Shown here: piece after piece, positions 52,572 to 60,926 of the stretch
Layout: every line of letters begins with the position of its first letter
Position numbering within the stretch: position 1 is the first letter of the stretch
Origin: Pseudopedobacter sp035496935
Lineage (GTDB): Bacteria; Bacteroidota; Bacteroidia; Sphingobacteriales; Sphingobacteriaceae
Direction of reading: 5' to 3'
Assembly: GCA_035496935.1 (NCBI GenBank)
Contig: DATJED010000026.1
Coordinates: 1-64,000, forward strand
DNA length: 64,000 nucleotides
The notes under the pieces: generated by a model
The model's database searches: none
What the model was told of the DNA's origin: nothing
What the model saw: only the letters and a program-made list of their open reading frames with translations
Translations under genes and position numbers: made by a program

Positions 52572-55427
52572 CTAAGCCTTTACCAAACTCTCCATTTCCT
52601 TTTTCAAAAACTTCCCTGTAAAACTCTCCTTAACTTTAGTCAAACCTTTTGGCGTACCGGCGTAAACAATATTTCCACCGCCAGAACCACCTTCTGGACC
52701 TAAATCAACCACATAATCGGCAACTTTTATCACATCTAAATTATGTTCAATTACTAAAACGGTGTTTCCTTTGTCCACAAGCATATTCAACACGCCCAAC
52801 AGCACATTAATATCCTCAAAATGCAATCCTGTTGTTGGTTCGTCCAAAATATAAAATGTATTGCCGGTATCTTTTTTAGAAAGCTCGGTAGCCAGTTTTA
52901 CCCTTTGCGCCTCGCCACCGGATAAAGTGGTAGACGACTGTCCCAAAGTGATGTAGCCTAGACCAACATCTTTCAAAGTTTTTATTTTACGGTAGATGGA
53001 CGGAATGTTTTCGAAGAAATCGCAAGCGTCCTCAATGCTCATATCCAATACGTCGGAAATGGATTTACCTCTAAAACGCACCTCCAAAGTTTCGCGGTTA
53101 TAACGTTTGCCACCACAAGCTTCACAAGGCACTTGCACATCGGGCAAAAAGTTCATTTCTATTACTTTCATGCCGCCGCCTTGGCAAGTTTCGCAACGCC
53201 CGCCTTTTACGTTGAAAGAAAAGCGTCCGGGCTTGTAGCCTCTAATCTGCGCCTCAGGCAGTGCAACAAACAAATTTCTGATATCCGAAAAAACACCGGT
53301 ATAAGTGGACGGATTTGAGCGTGGCGTACGCCCGATTGGCGTTTGGTCAATCTCAATCACCTTATCAATATGCTCTAAACCTTTAATTTCATTAAAAGGC
53401 ATCGGCGTTTTTTTAGCTCTAAAAAAGTGCTTATTTAATATTGGATAAAGCGTTTCTCCGATCAAAGTTGATTTTCCGCTTCCCGAAACCCCGGTCACAC
53501 AAATCAACTTTCCCAAAGGGAAATCGACACTTACATTTTTAAGGTTATTGCCGGATGCTTTTTTTAACGATAAAACATGACCATTGCCATCTCTCGTTTT
53601 TGCCGGAACAGCAATTTCACGTTCACCATTTAAATAAGATGCTGTTAAAGTATTGGAAGCTAAAAGTTGGGCAGCTGTTCCTTGAGCAACCACTTCACCG
53701 CCTTTTACGCCGGCCGCCGGCCCCATGTCTATCACATAATCGGCTTCTAAAATCATGTCCTTATCATGCTCCACCACTAAAACGGTATTGCTTAAATCGC
53801 GGAGATTTTTTAACGCTTTAATGAGTCGGTCATTGTCTCTTTGGTGCAAACCGATAGAAGGTTCATCCAAAATATACATCACGTTCATTAACTGAGAGCC
53901 AATTTGCGTTGCCAAACGGATACGTTGCGCTTCTCCACCAGAAAGTGTTCTGGCGGTTCTATCCAAAGTCAGATAAACCAAACCAACATCTAACAAAAAT
54001 CCAATTCTTGAACGGATTTCTTTCAGGATTTCTTTTGCAATTACATTCTGGCGTTCGCTCAAACGATCTTCTAAACCTTCAAACCATTTTTGTAGGTTGC
54101 TGATATCCATCGAAGCCAGCTCGAAAATATTTTTTTCATCCACTTTAAAATGAAGCGATTCCTTTTTGAGTCTCGCTCCTTCGCATAAAGGGCATTTTTT
54201 AAGTACGCGAAAAGCTTCTAAATCCAAACTGCTAGTTCCCGCCTTTTTCTCGTTCTGCTCTTCCAGCATTTTGATGATGCCGTCGAAATTGATCTGATAG
54301 TTTTGGACGTTCCACTTATTGTACTCTACCGGAACGGTGATTAAATCTTCAGTTCCATGCAACAAAATATCTATTGCTTTTGCATCTAGTTTCTCAATGG
54401 GTTGCGATAGTGAAAAACCGTATTTTTTGCCTAAAGCCTTTATGACTTGAAAAATCCAAGTTTCGCGATAATCGCCCAAAGGCGCTAGACCACCGTTTAC
54501 AATACTTAATTTTTTATTTGGGATTACCGATTCTTCATCCACATCAAACACATAACCTAAGCCATCGCACTCGGGACAAGCGCCATAAGGCGAGTTGAAC
54601 GAGAAGGAGTTTGGTTGTGGTTCGTCATAAGAAACTCCTGTTGTTGGGCACATCAGGTATTTAGAAAAATGGTAAGTGTTATTTTCTTTATCGGATATTT
54701 TGATGATTCCTTTAGCGATTTTTAGTGCCGATTGAATGGAAGTATATAAACGTTTTTTATCCTTTTCAGAAACAATCAAACGGTCAACAACGGTTTCAAT
54801 ATCGTGGATTTTATACCTGTCGACCTGCATTTTAGGGGTTACATCCAAAATTTCGCCATCTACACGAACTTTTAAATAACCTTGTTTGCGGATCTGCTCA
54901 AAAAGTTCTCGATAATGGCCCTTTCTTCCTTTTACAACCGGCGCTAAAATATTGATAGGTTTCCCGTCAAACTGCGTTAAAATTTGGTTGATTATCTGAT
55001 CTTCAGACATTTTTACCATTTTTTCGCCGGTGTTGTACGAGTACGCATCGCCGATACGGGCGTAAAGCAATCTTAAGAAATCGTAAATCTCGGTAATGGT
55101 GCCAACCGTTGAACGTGGATTTTTAGAAGTGGTTTTCTGTTCAATGGCAATCACAGGACTTAAACCCGAAACTTTATCTACATCCGGACGTTCCATCCCG
55201 CCCATAAACTGACGGGAATAGGCAGAAAATGTTTCCATGTAACGTCTTTGGCCTTCGGCATAAATGGTATCAAAAGCCAATGATGATTTCCCCGAACCAC
55301 TTAATCCGGTAATCACGACCAATTGGTTCCTCGGAAAAGAAATATCTATATTTTTTAAATTATGAACCCTTGCCCCGTAAACTTCAACTTCACTTTGTTC
55401 GCCCAAATCAATTGGCTTATCACTCAT
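52572..55427 (-). CDS. uvrA: Excinuclease ABC subunit A
   Basis: 951 residues. Two ABC modules: Walker A GLSGSGKSSLAFDTIYAEGQ and GVSGSGKSTLIGETLY, two signatures LSGGEAQR and both Walker B DEPSIGLH / DEPTTGLH. The zinc-binding cysteine sets are CPTTG...CPECDG and CQGGGMKV...CEACGG. It recognises damage in nucleotide excision repair. Divergent from the ubiquitin-fusion gene, with a -7 box 56 bases upstream. Confidence 0.97.
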   Translation of the reverse strand: MSDKPIDLGEQSEVEVYGARVHNLKNIDISFPRNQLVVITGLSGSGKSSLAFDTIYAEGQRRYMETFSAYSRQFMGGMERPDVDKVSGLSPVIAIEQKTTSKNPRSTVGTITEIYDFLRLLYARIGDAYSYNTGEKMVKMSEDQIINQILTQFDGKPINILAPVVKGRKGHYRELFEQIRKQGYLKVRVDGEILDVTPKMQVDRYKIHDIETVVDRLIVSEKDKKRLYTSIQSALKIAKGIIKISDKENNTYHFSKYLMCPTTGVSYDEPQPNSFSFNSPYGACPECDGLGYVFDVDEESVIPNKKLSIVNGGLAPLGDYRETWIFQVIKALGKKYGFSLSQPIEKLDAKAIDILLHGTEDLITVPVEYNKWNVQNYQINFDGIIKMLEEQNEKKAGTSSLDLEAFRVLKKCPLCEGARLKKESLHFKVDEKNIFELASMDISNLQKWFEGLEDRLSERQNVIAKEILKEIRSRIGFLLDVGLVYLTLDRTARTLSGGEAQRIRLATQIGSQLMNVMYILDEPSIGLHQRDNDRLIKALKNLRDLSNTVLVVEHDKDMILEADYVIDMGPAAGVKGGEVVAQGTAAQLLASNTLTASYLNGEREIAVPAKTRDGNGHVLSLKKASGNNLKNVSVDFPLGKLICVTGVSGSGKSTLIGETLYPILNKHFFRAKKTPMPFNEIKGLEHIDKVIEIDQTPIGRTPRSNPSTYTGVFSDIRNLFVALPEAQIRGYKPGRFSFNVKGGRCETCQGGGMKVIEMNFLPDVQVPCEACGGKRYNRETLEVRFRGKSISDVLDMSIEDACDFFENIPSIYRKIKTLKDVGLGYITLGQSSTTLSGGEAQRVKLATELSKKDTGNTFYILDEPTTGLHFEDINVLLGVLNMLVDKGNTVLVIEHNLDVIKVADYVVDLGPEGGSGGGNIVYAGTPKGLTKVKESFTGKFLKKEMESLVKA

Positions 55428-55482
55428 AGTCAGCTTTCTTCATTATACAAAAAACAACGAAGCTTTTTGTTTTAAATTTTTG

Positions 55483-55490
55483 CAAAAATA
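55483..55490 (-). promoter_or_regulatory. -7 box of uvrA
   Basis: TATTTTTG on the minus strand; a CAA on the plus strand 17 bases further could be a weak -33. Confidence 0.45.
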
Positions 55491-55652
55491 ACGAAAAAAC
55501 AAGTAACCAACGATTGAGTTTCACTCTTTGGAATGTCATTAAACAAATAAAATACATAAGTGTATTTAGCAAGTCTGACCAATAATAACCTGTCTTTCAA
55601 CAAGAAATAGCCTTTCTCACATTTCAGACAACATTTCCATAAATTATTCGTA

Positions 55653-55660
55653 TAATTTTG
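55653..55660 (+). promoter_or_regulatory. Possible -7 box at the ubiquitin-fusion gene
   Basis: TAATTTTG matches TAnnTTTG but ends one base before the ATG, so transcription from it would be leaderless or start within the codon. No -33 element is evident; the real promoter may lie further upstream. Confidence 0.3.
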
Positions 55661-55661
55661 A

Positions 55662-56531
55662 ATGACGATTCAACTACCACAGAGAAAAACAAATCTCCAA
55701 CATATTGTTTCTTTAGTTATAATTTTTTGCCTAATAGTTTTTCTTCCGTTTGGAGCAAACGCTATGCAAATTTTTGTAAAAACCCTTACAGGCAAAACGA
55801 TAGCGTTGGAGGTAGAGGCTAATGACACTATTGAAAATATAAAAGCAAAAATACAAGACAAAGAAGGAATTCCTCCTGAACAACAAAAACTTGTTTTTGC
55901 CGGAAAACAGCTAGAAGACGGTAGGACTTTGGCGGATTACAACATCCAGAAAGAAAGTACACTCCATTTAGTACTCAGTTTACCGGTTTCTTTACTGAAT
56001 TTCACGGCTAAAGCACTTAACCAAAGTACCGAACTTAACTGGGCAACTGCATCAGAAAATAACAACCAGCGATTTATAATAGCCCGTTCCACGGATGAAA
56101 AAACCTTTATTGAAATTGGAACTGTAAACGGAACAGAAAATTCGAACCAAGTAAAGAATTACATTTTTAGAGACTATAAACCCGCAAACGGAACAAACTA
56201 TTACCGTTTAAGTCAGATAGATTTTGACGGCAAAGTAGCAATATTAGGCATACGCTCGGTTACGTCTAATCTGACGCAGAGCGCAAACATTTTAGTATAT
56301 CCTAACCCAATTGATAAAGAAATTCATATTAGTTCATCACAATACACAGGAACAGATCTAAATGTGAGATTGATAGATTTAAATGGCAAAACTATTCGGG
56401 AACGAACATTAAAAAACAATGGAAATGCGGAATGGATTTTTTCGCTCACCAACAAACCTGCAACTGGAATTTATATTTTACAGATTGACAGTAAAGATTT
56501 AAAAGAGCGAATAAAGGTATCGGTACAATAG
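55662..56531 (+). CDS. Exported ubiquitin-domain protein with T9SS sorting domain
   Basis: 289 residues. Signal peptide 1-34 (hydrophobic IVSLVIIFCLIVFLPFG, site ANA before Met35). Residues 35-107 are a ubiquitin domain: MQIFVKTLTGKTIALEVEAN, KAKIQDKEGIPPEQQ, FAGKQLEDGRTLADYNIQKE, STLHLVL. Against human ubiquitin 1-73 I count 9 differences (T14A, P19A, S20N, V26I, D39E, R42K, I44V, S57A, R72S). All lysines (6, 11, 27, 29, 33, 48, 63) and Leu8, His68 and Val70 are kept, but the R74-G75-G76 tail is absent. It runs directly into LPVSLLNFTAK, a Bacteroidota extracellular domain (about 107-205), and then a T9SS type A sorting domain (about 208-289, ILVYPNPIDKEIHIS ... KPATGIYILQ). So it is probably secreted or surface-bound and cannot be conjugated. 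Codon use matches the neighbours. Confidence 0.93.
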   Translation: MTIQLPQRKTNLQHIVSLVIIFCLIVFLPFGANAMQIFVKTLTGKTIALEVEANDTIENIKAKIQDKEGIPPEQQKLVFAGKQLEDGRTLADYNIQKESTLHLVLSLPVSLLNFTAKALNQSTELNWATASENNNQRFIIARSTDEKTFIEIGTVNGTENSNQVKNYIFRDYKPANGTNYYRLSQIDFDGKVAILGIRSVTSNLTQSANILVYPNPIDKEIHISSSQYTGTDLNVRLIDLNGKTIRERTLKNNGNAEWIFSLTNKPATGIYILQIDSKDLKERIKVSVQ

Positions 56532-56564
56532 TTTATTTTTCAAAATTTCGTTCTACCTTTAAAA

Positions 56565-57455
56565 ATGCAATTTGGAAAAGTAGAAAACCCCAGCGAAATA
56601 AATTTTAGCCTTCCGGCTGATGCACCCGAAACGGTTAAAGTTCTAAAAGAAAACAAATCGAAAGATGACTTTAAAGCCTTTGTGGGCTGTGCCAAATGGA
56701 ACAAAACCGATTTGAAGGGTTTTTATCCCCGAGGTACAAAAGACGAGCTGGCGTATTACGCCACCCAGTTTAACTCGATAGAGCTGAACGCTACTTTTTA
56801 CAGCATCCCCAACAGAGAACAGGTAATCACTTGGACAGAGAAAACACCAAAAGATTTTAAGTTTTTCCCGAAAATCTCCAATACCATCAGTCATTTCCGC
56901 CGGCTTAACAATGTAAAGGAACCTTTAACACAATTTTGCGATGCCATTAGTAATTTTGAAGAAAAGCTGGGCATGGTTTTTCTGCAACTGCATGATAATT
57001 TTAAGCCAAAAGATTTCGACCGGCTGAAAATCTTGGTAGAAGAATTCCCGAAAGCCATTCCCCTTGGGATTGAGCTGAGAAATGAAGAATGGTTTACCGA
57101 TGAAAAAATCGTCGACGAAATTTTCGAATTGTTTCATAAATTCCATATCGCAAATATTATTGTAGATACAGCCGGTCGCAGAGATATGCTCCACATGAAG
57201 CTTACGACGCCACAAGCTTTTATCCGTTACGTGGGTGCCAATCACGAAAGTGACTATGCCCGCTTAGACGAATGGGTAGAAAGAATTGTGAAATGGAAAA
57301 AAGAAGGCTTGCAGGAGCTTTATTTTTTTGTGCACCAGAATGTAGAAAAAGCCTCTCCCCTGCTTTCTGCTTATTTTATTGAGAAGTTAAATAAACCTTT
57401 GAAGTTAGATTTAACTGTTCCGAAGTTGGCGGATGAGCATCCGACTTTGTTTTGA
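56565..57455 (+). CDS. DUF72 family protein
   Basis: 296 residues, TIM-barrel-like. Signature segments: FVGCAKWNKTDLKGFYPRGT, YATQFNSIELNATFYSIPNR, DFKFFPKISNTISHFRRLNN, EKLGMVFLQLHDNFKPKDFD, FIRYVGANHE. DUF72 proteins are widespread and of uncertain function; a nuclease or repair role has been suggested for the family. No signal peptide, so it is cytoplasmic. It starts 33 bases after the ubiquitin-fusion gene on the same strand. A TACCTTTA box just before its ATG could give a separate transcript, so co-function with that gene should not be assumed. Confidence 0.88.
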   Translation: MQFGKVENPSEINFSLPADAPETVKVLKENKSKDDFKAFVGCAKWNKTDLKGFYPRGTKDELAYYATQFNSIELNATFYSIPNREQVITWTEKTPKDFKFFPKISNTISHFRRLNNVKEPLTQFCDAISNFEEKLGMVFLQLHDNFKPKDFDRLKILVEEFPKAIPLGIELRNEEWFTDEKIVDEIFELFHKFHIANIIVDTAGRRDMLHMKLTTPQAFIRYVGANHESDYARLDEWVERIVKWKKEGLQELYFFVHQNVEKASPLLSAYFIEKLNKPLKLDLTVPKLADEHPTLF

Positions 57456-57756
57456 ATTTTGTTTTTATTTTAAACAGTTTCGGCTTTTGCGCTCAGGCTT
57501 TTCTGCCCTCATGCCGGGCGACGGCAAATACTTTTTTTCCGCAAAAAAGTATTCAAAAAACTCTCGCCTGCGCCCTTTGCTACGAAAGGCAGTGCTTTTA
57601 ACTTCTTCATCAAATCCGCAAAGGCCAAGGGTGAATTAACGGTTTTACTTTGGTTAATGCTTGGCTTGAACTCATGGAAATAAAGTTGTCAAAAAACATC
57701 ATCAAACCCTTAAGCCTTACGCCTCAAACCTTCTACCTTAATTAAACCTAATTTAA
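57456..57756. repeat. Intergenic region with a hairpin-bearing GC-richer repeat-like block
   Basis: No gene is seen. Bases about 57500-57620 are GC-richer than the surroundings (GCCGGGCGACGGCAAA...) and include the perfect stem AATACTTTTTT / AAAAAAGTATT (57527-57553). The block looks like a dispersed intergenic repeat of Bacteroidota genomes. A second copy is not in this window. Confidence 0.45.
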
Positions 57757-57764
57757 TATCTTTG
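57757..57764 (+). promoter_or_regulatory. -7 box of purM
   Basis: TATCTTTG 7 bases before the ATG, which implies a very short leader or leaderless mRNA. Confidence 0.6.
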
Positions 57765-57771
57765 CGGCAAC

Positions 57772-58950
57772 ATGAGTGATAATAGATATAACCAGCGTGG
57801 CGTTTCTGCCGGAAAAGAAGATGTACACAATGCCATCAAAAATATTGATAAGGGTATTTTTCCACAGGCTTTCTGCAAAATTATTCCGGATATTTTAGGC
57901 AATGATGATGCGTATTGCAATATTATGCATGCAGATGGTGCAGGCACCAAATCTTCTTTGGCTTATATTTATTGGAAAGAAACTGGTGATATTTCGGTTT
58001 GGAAAGGCATTGCTCAGGATGCAATTATCATGAATTTAGATGACTTATTGTGCGTGGGCGCTACGGACCATATTTTATTGTCATCTACCATCGGCAGAAA
58101 TAAAAACCTGATTCCGGGCGAAGTGATTGCCGAAATCATCAACGGAACGGAAGAAATACTGGCTGATTTACGCGAAATGGGCATCAACATCTACTCAACC
58201 GGTGGCGAAACTGCCGATGTTGGCGATTTGGTGCGTACTATTATTGTGGATTCTACCGTGACTTGCCGGATGAAGCGTGAGGATGTGATTTCTAATCATA
58301 ACATCCAAGCTGGCGATGTGATTGTTGGTTTATCATCAAGCGGAAAAGCGACTTACGAAAGCGAATATAACGGAGGAATGGGCTCTAACGGATTAACCTC
58401 TGCCCGTCATGATGTTTTTGAAAAACCCATCGCCGATAAATTTCCCGAAAGTTTTGACCCGGCCGTTCCTTTTGATTTGGTTTTTTCGGGAAAAAAAGCT
58501 TTGACTGATGAGGTTAAAATCTCTGAAGATTTAAGTGTAACAGCCGGAAAGTTGGTTTTATCGCCAACCAGAACCTACGCTCCGGTCATCAAAAAAATAT
58601 TGGACAAGCACCGTTCTGAAATTCACGGAATGGTACACTGCAGTGGCGGTGCACAAACCAAAGTTTTGCATTTTATAGAAAACCTGCACATCATCAAAGA
58701 TAATTTATTCCCCATTCCTCCACTTTTCAAATTAATTCAGGAGCAATCCGGAACCGATTGGAAGGAAATGTATAAGGTTTTCAACATGGGACACCGCATG
58801 GAAATTTACGTTCCTGCAGAAATAGCACAAAACATTATTGATATTTCTAAGTCGTTCGGGATTGATGCGCAGATTGTTGGTAGGGTTGAAAAAGCGGATA
58901 AAAAACAAGTAACTATTACCAGTGAGTTTGGGGAGTTTGTTTATAATTAA
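57772..58950 (+). CDS. purM: Phosphoribosylformylglycinamidine cyclo-ligase (AIR synthetase)
   Basis: 392 residues, the long Bacteroidota form. It closes the imidazole ring in purine synthesis. Motifs: YNQRGVSAGKEDVHNAIKNI, the substrate/ATP loop HADGAGTKSSLAYIYWKETG, QDAIIMNLDDLLCVGATDHI, and STGGETADVGDLVRTIIVDS, then GMVHCSGGAQTKVLHFIENL and VFNMGHRMEIYVP of the second half. Single gene with its own promoter; some members are annotated only as AIR synthase-related, so the reaction assignment is slightly less certain than the fold. Confidence 0.88.
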   Translation: MSDNRYNQRGVSAGKEDVHNAIKNIDKGIFPQAFCKIIPDILGNDDAYCNIMHADGAGTKSSLAYIYWKETGDISVWKGIAQDAIIMNLDDLLCVGATDHILLSSTIGRNKNLIPGEVIAEIINGTEEILADLREMGINIYSTGGETADVGDLVRTIIVDSTVTCRMKREDVISNHNIQAGDVIVGLSSSGKATYESEYNGGMGSNGLTSARHDVFEKPIADKFPESFDPAVPFDLVFSGKKALTDEVKISEDLSVTAGKLVLSPTRTYAPVIKKILDKHRSEIHGMVHCSGGAQTKVLHFIENLHIIKDNLFPIPPLFKLIQEQSGTDWKEMYKVFNMGHRMEIYVPAEIAQNIIDISKSFGIDAQIVGRVEKADKKQVTITSEFGEFVYN

Positions 58951-59089
58951 TATTATACAACAAATTATCCCTAAAACATAAAACGGCTATTTATCCAAAC
59001 AAAACATAAGCATTAATCTGTTTTTACAGAATAAAAAATTTAGTTTTCTTTTTTTTGCCAAATCATTTCACTTTTCTTTTTAAGATGAC

Positions 59090-59097
59090 TAGCTTTG
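59090..59097 (+). promoter_or_regulatory. -7 box of the aminotransferase gene
   Basis: TAGCTTTG ends 6 bases before the ATG at 59104 and covers an in-frame TTG that would lengthen the protein. Confidence 0.6.
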
Positions 59098-59103
59098 CTG
59101 GCT

Positions 59104-60306
59104 ATGCCAAAAGTATCATCAAAAGGAGAACAAATGCCATCTTCCCCAATCAGGAAGTTGACTCCATTTGCAGAAAAAGCAAAGAAGCAAGGGAAAAAAG
59201 TATATCACTTAAATATTGGTCAGCCAGATATTGAAACGCCTCAGGTAATGCTTGATGCCGTTAAGAACGCTGATTTTAAAGTTTGGGAATATACCGCATC
59301 GGAAGGAACAGAAAGCTATAGAAAAAAACTGGCGGCCTACTACAACAAATTAAATTACAACATCACTCCCGAAGACATTATTGTCACCACCGGTGGTTCC
59401 GAAGCACTGTTAATCGCAATGCGATCTTGCTTTGATATCGATGATGAAGTTTTAATCCCAGAACCATTTTATGCAAATTACAATGCCTTTGCCTGTCAAA
59501 CAGATGTGGTAGTTTGTCCCATTGCCTCAAGCATCGAAACTGGTTTTGCTTTGCCTTCGGTAAAAGAATTTGAAAAATATATTAACGAACGTACCAAAGC
59601 AATCCTTATCTGCAATCCAAATAATCCAACTGGTTATTTATATAGCCGGGAGGAAATGGAAGACTTGAAAATGCTTGCCATAAAACACGATTTATTTATC
59701 ATTGCCGATGAAGCTTATCGCGATTTCTGCTATGATGGAAAATCTTTTTACTCACCAATGCATTTTGATGGGATTGATGATAATGTGATTATTGTTGATA
59801 CGGTTTCTAAACGCTATAGTGCCTGTGGGGCAAGATTAGGTGCTTTAGTTACTAAAAATAAAAGTGTAATTAGTACCGCATTAAAATTTGCTCAAGCCCG
59901 TTTAAGCGCCGGAATGTTAGAACAGATTGCCGGCGAGGCTGCTTTAGATACTCCAGACGAATATTTTGAGAAAGTAAACAAAGAATATACTGCCAGAAGA
60001 GATATTTTAGTGGAAGCTTTGAACAAAATGGAAGGTGTTTTTTGTCCGGTGCCGGGCGGCGCTTTTTATGTAGTTGCCAGCTTACCGGTGGATAATGCGG
60101 AAAACTTTTGCCGTTGGATTTTAGACGAATTTAGCTATGAAAACCAGACCGTAATGATTGCACCGGCCGCCGGTTTTTACGTGGGCGATGATAAAGGCTT
60201 AAACCAAGTTCGTTTAGCTTATGTAATCAATCAGGAAGACATAAAAAAGGCTATGATCTGTTTGGAGAAAGCTTTAGAAGCGTATCCGGGAAGATTGGTA
60301 AGTTGA
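59104..60306 (+). CDS. PLP-dependent class I/II aminotransferase (aspartate aminotransferase-like)
   Basis: 400 residues, fold type I. Substrate loop LNIGQPDIETPQVMLDAV, PLP-ring contact NPNNPTGYLYSREEM, Asp/Tyr in FIIADEAYRDFCYDG, and the Schiff-base Lys in VDTVSKRYSACGARLGALV. The C-terminal Arg that binds substrate carboxylate is in LNQVRLAYVI. The family transaminates aspartate, aromatic or branched amino acids; the precise substrate cannot be read. ATG 59104 was chosen because the promoter box overlaps the TTG at 59095. It lies before the tmRNA gene on the same strand. Confidence 0.9.
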   Translation: MPKVSSKGEQMPSSPIRKLTPFAEKAKKQGKKVYHLNIGQPDIETPQVMLDAVKNADFKVWEYTASEGTESYRKKLAAYYNKLNYNITPEDIIVTTGGSEALLIAMRSCFDIDDEVLIPEPFYANYNAFACQTDVVVCPIASSIETGFALPSVKEFEKYINERTKAILICNPNNPTGYLYSREEMEDLKMLAIKHDLFIIADEAYRDFCYDGKSFYSPMHFDGIDDNVIIVDTVSKRYSACGARLGALVTKNKSVISTALKFAQARLSAGMLEQIAGEAALDTPDEYFEKVNKEYTARRDILVEALNKMEGVFCPVPGGAFYVVASLPVDNAENFCRWILDEFSYENQTVMIAPAAGFYVGDDKGLNQVRLAYVINQEDIKKAMICLEKALEAYPGRLVS

Positions 60307-60358
60307 AAGCTTAAAGTTCCAAAGAGCTTTTTTAGCTTATAAGCTGAAATAATTTTGG

Positions 60359-60366
60359 TACTTTTG
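60359..60366 (+). promoter_or_regulatory. -7 box upstream of tmRNA
   Basis: TACTTTTG, 78 bases before the mature 5' end, which would leave a processed leader. Confidence 0.5.
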
Positions 60367-60444
60367 CACTAGACGTTAAATGTCAAAAGTCTAAGGTACG
60401 AATTCACTTTTAACTTTAAACCCTTAACTCTCAACTTAATAAAC

Positions 60445-60839
60445 GGGCTCGACCGGAATAGACAGGATGGATGATAAGTGTGTAAGCATGCAGCGCAATG
60501 AGGATTCAGCGCTTAAATATTGATTCTCAAAACACAAAAGGCGAAAATAACTACGCTCTTGCTGCTTAATCTTAACCAAGTTAAGATTTGCTTAATCGTA
60601 CTTTAGAAGTACGAGCGAGATGTTTCCCGAAGGCCAAGTCTGGCGGCAATCGATACGGAAGCACGGAAATGCCGGAATAAGGAAAAGTAAGTTTCGGACT
60701 TTTCTCGAAAACCAAAGAAACTAAGGAGTAACCAGGATGTTTATGTCCAAGTTGCTCTCGAAAACCAAGCATAAAATAAGCATGTAGAAAGCGCAACTGG
60801 TCCCATGTTTGGACGAGGGTTCGAATCCCTCCGAGTCCA
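60445..60839 (+). ncRNA. ssrA: tmRNA
   Basis: One-piece tmRNA. The 5' GGGCTCG pairs with 3' CGAGTCC (60832-60838) as acceptor stem with discriminator A; the T arm GGGTTCGAATCCC is present. The tag frame GGC GAA AAT AAC TAC GCT CTT GCT GCT TAA (60540-60569) encodes GENNYALAA, close to the GETNYALAA-type tags of the phylum. It rescues stalled ribosomes and marks the peptides for proteolysis. CCA is not encoded. The 3' end is a common integration site for islands, and the accessory genes begin directly after it. Confidence 0.96.
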
Positions 60840-60852
60840 CATTATTTAAAAT

Positions 60853-60887
60853 AAACCCTTGTAAATCAGTATTTTACAAGGGTTTTT
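60853..60887 (+). terminator. Terminator of tmRNA
   Basis: AAACCCTTGTAAAT / ATTTTACAAGGGTTTTT, strong stem with a T tract, 14 bases after the tmRNA end. Confidence 0.85.
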
Positions 60888-60926
60888 AAATTTTAACGGT
60901 CAGTTTTACGGTCAATTTATTAAACA

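Noticed and set aside
55662..57455. Ubiquitin-fusion and DUF72 as a functional pair
   Set aside because: Same strand and close, but one is exported and the other cytoplasmic, and DUF72 has a possible promoter of its own.
60581..60796. 71-codon open frame on the minus strand
   Set aside because: It lies entirely inside the tmRNA gene.
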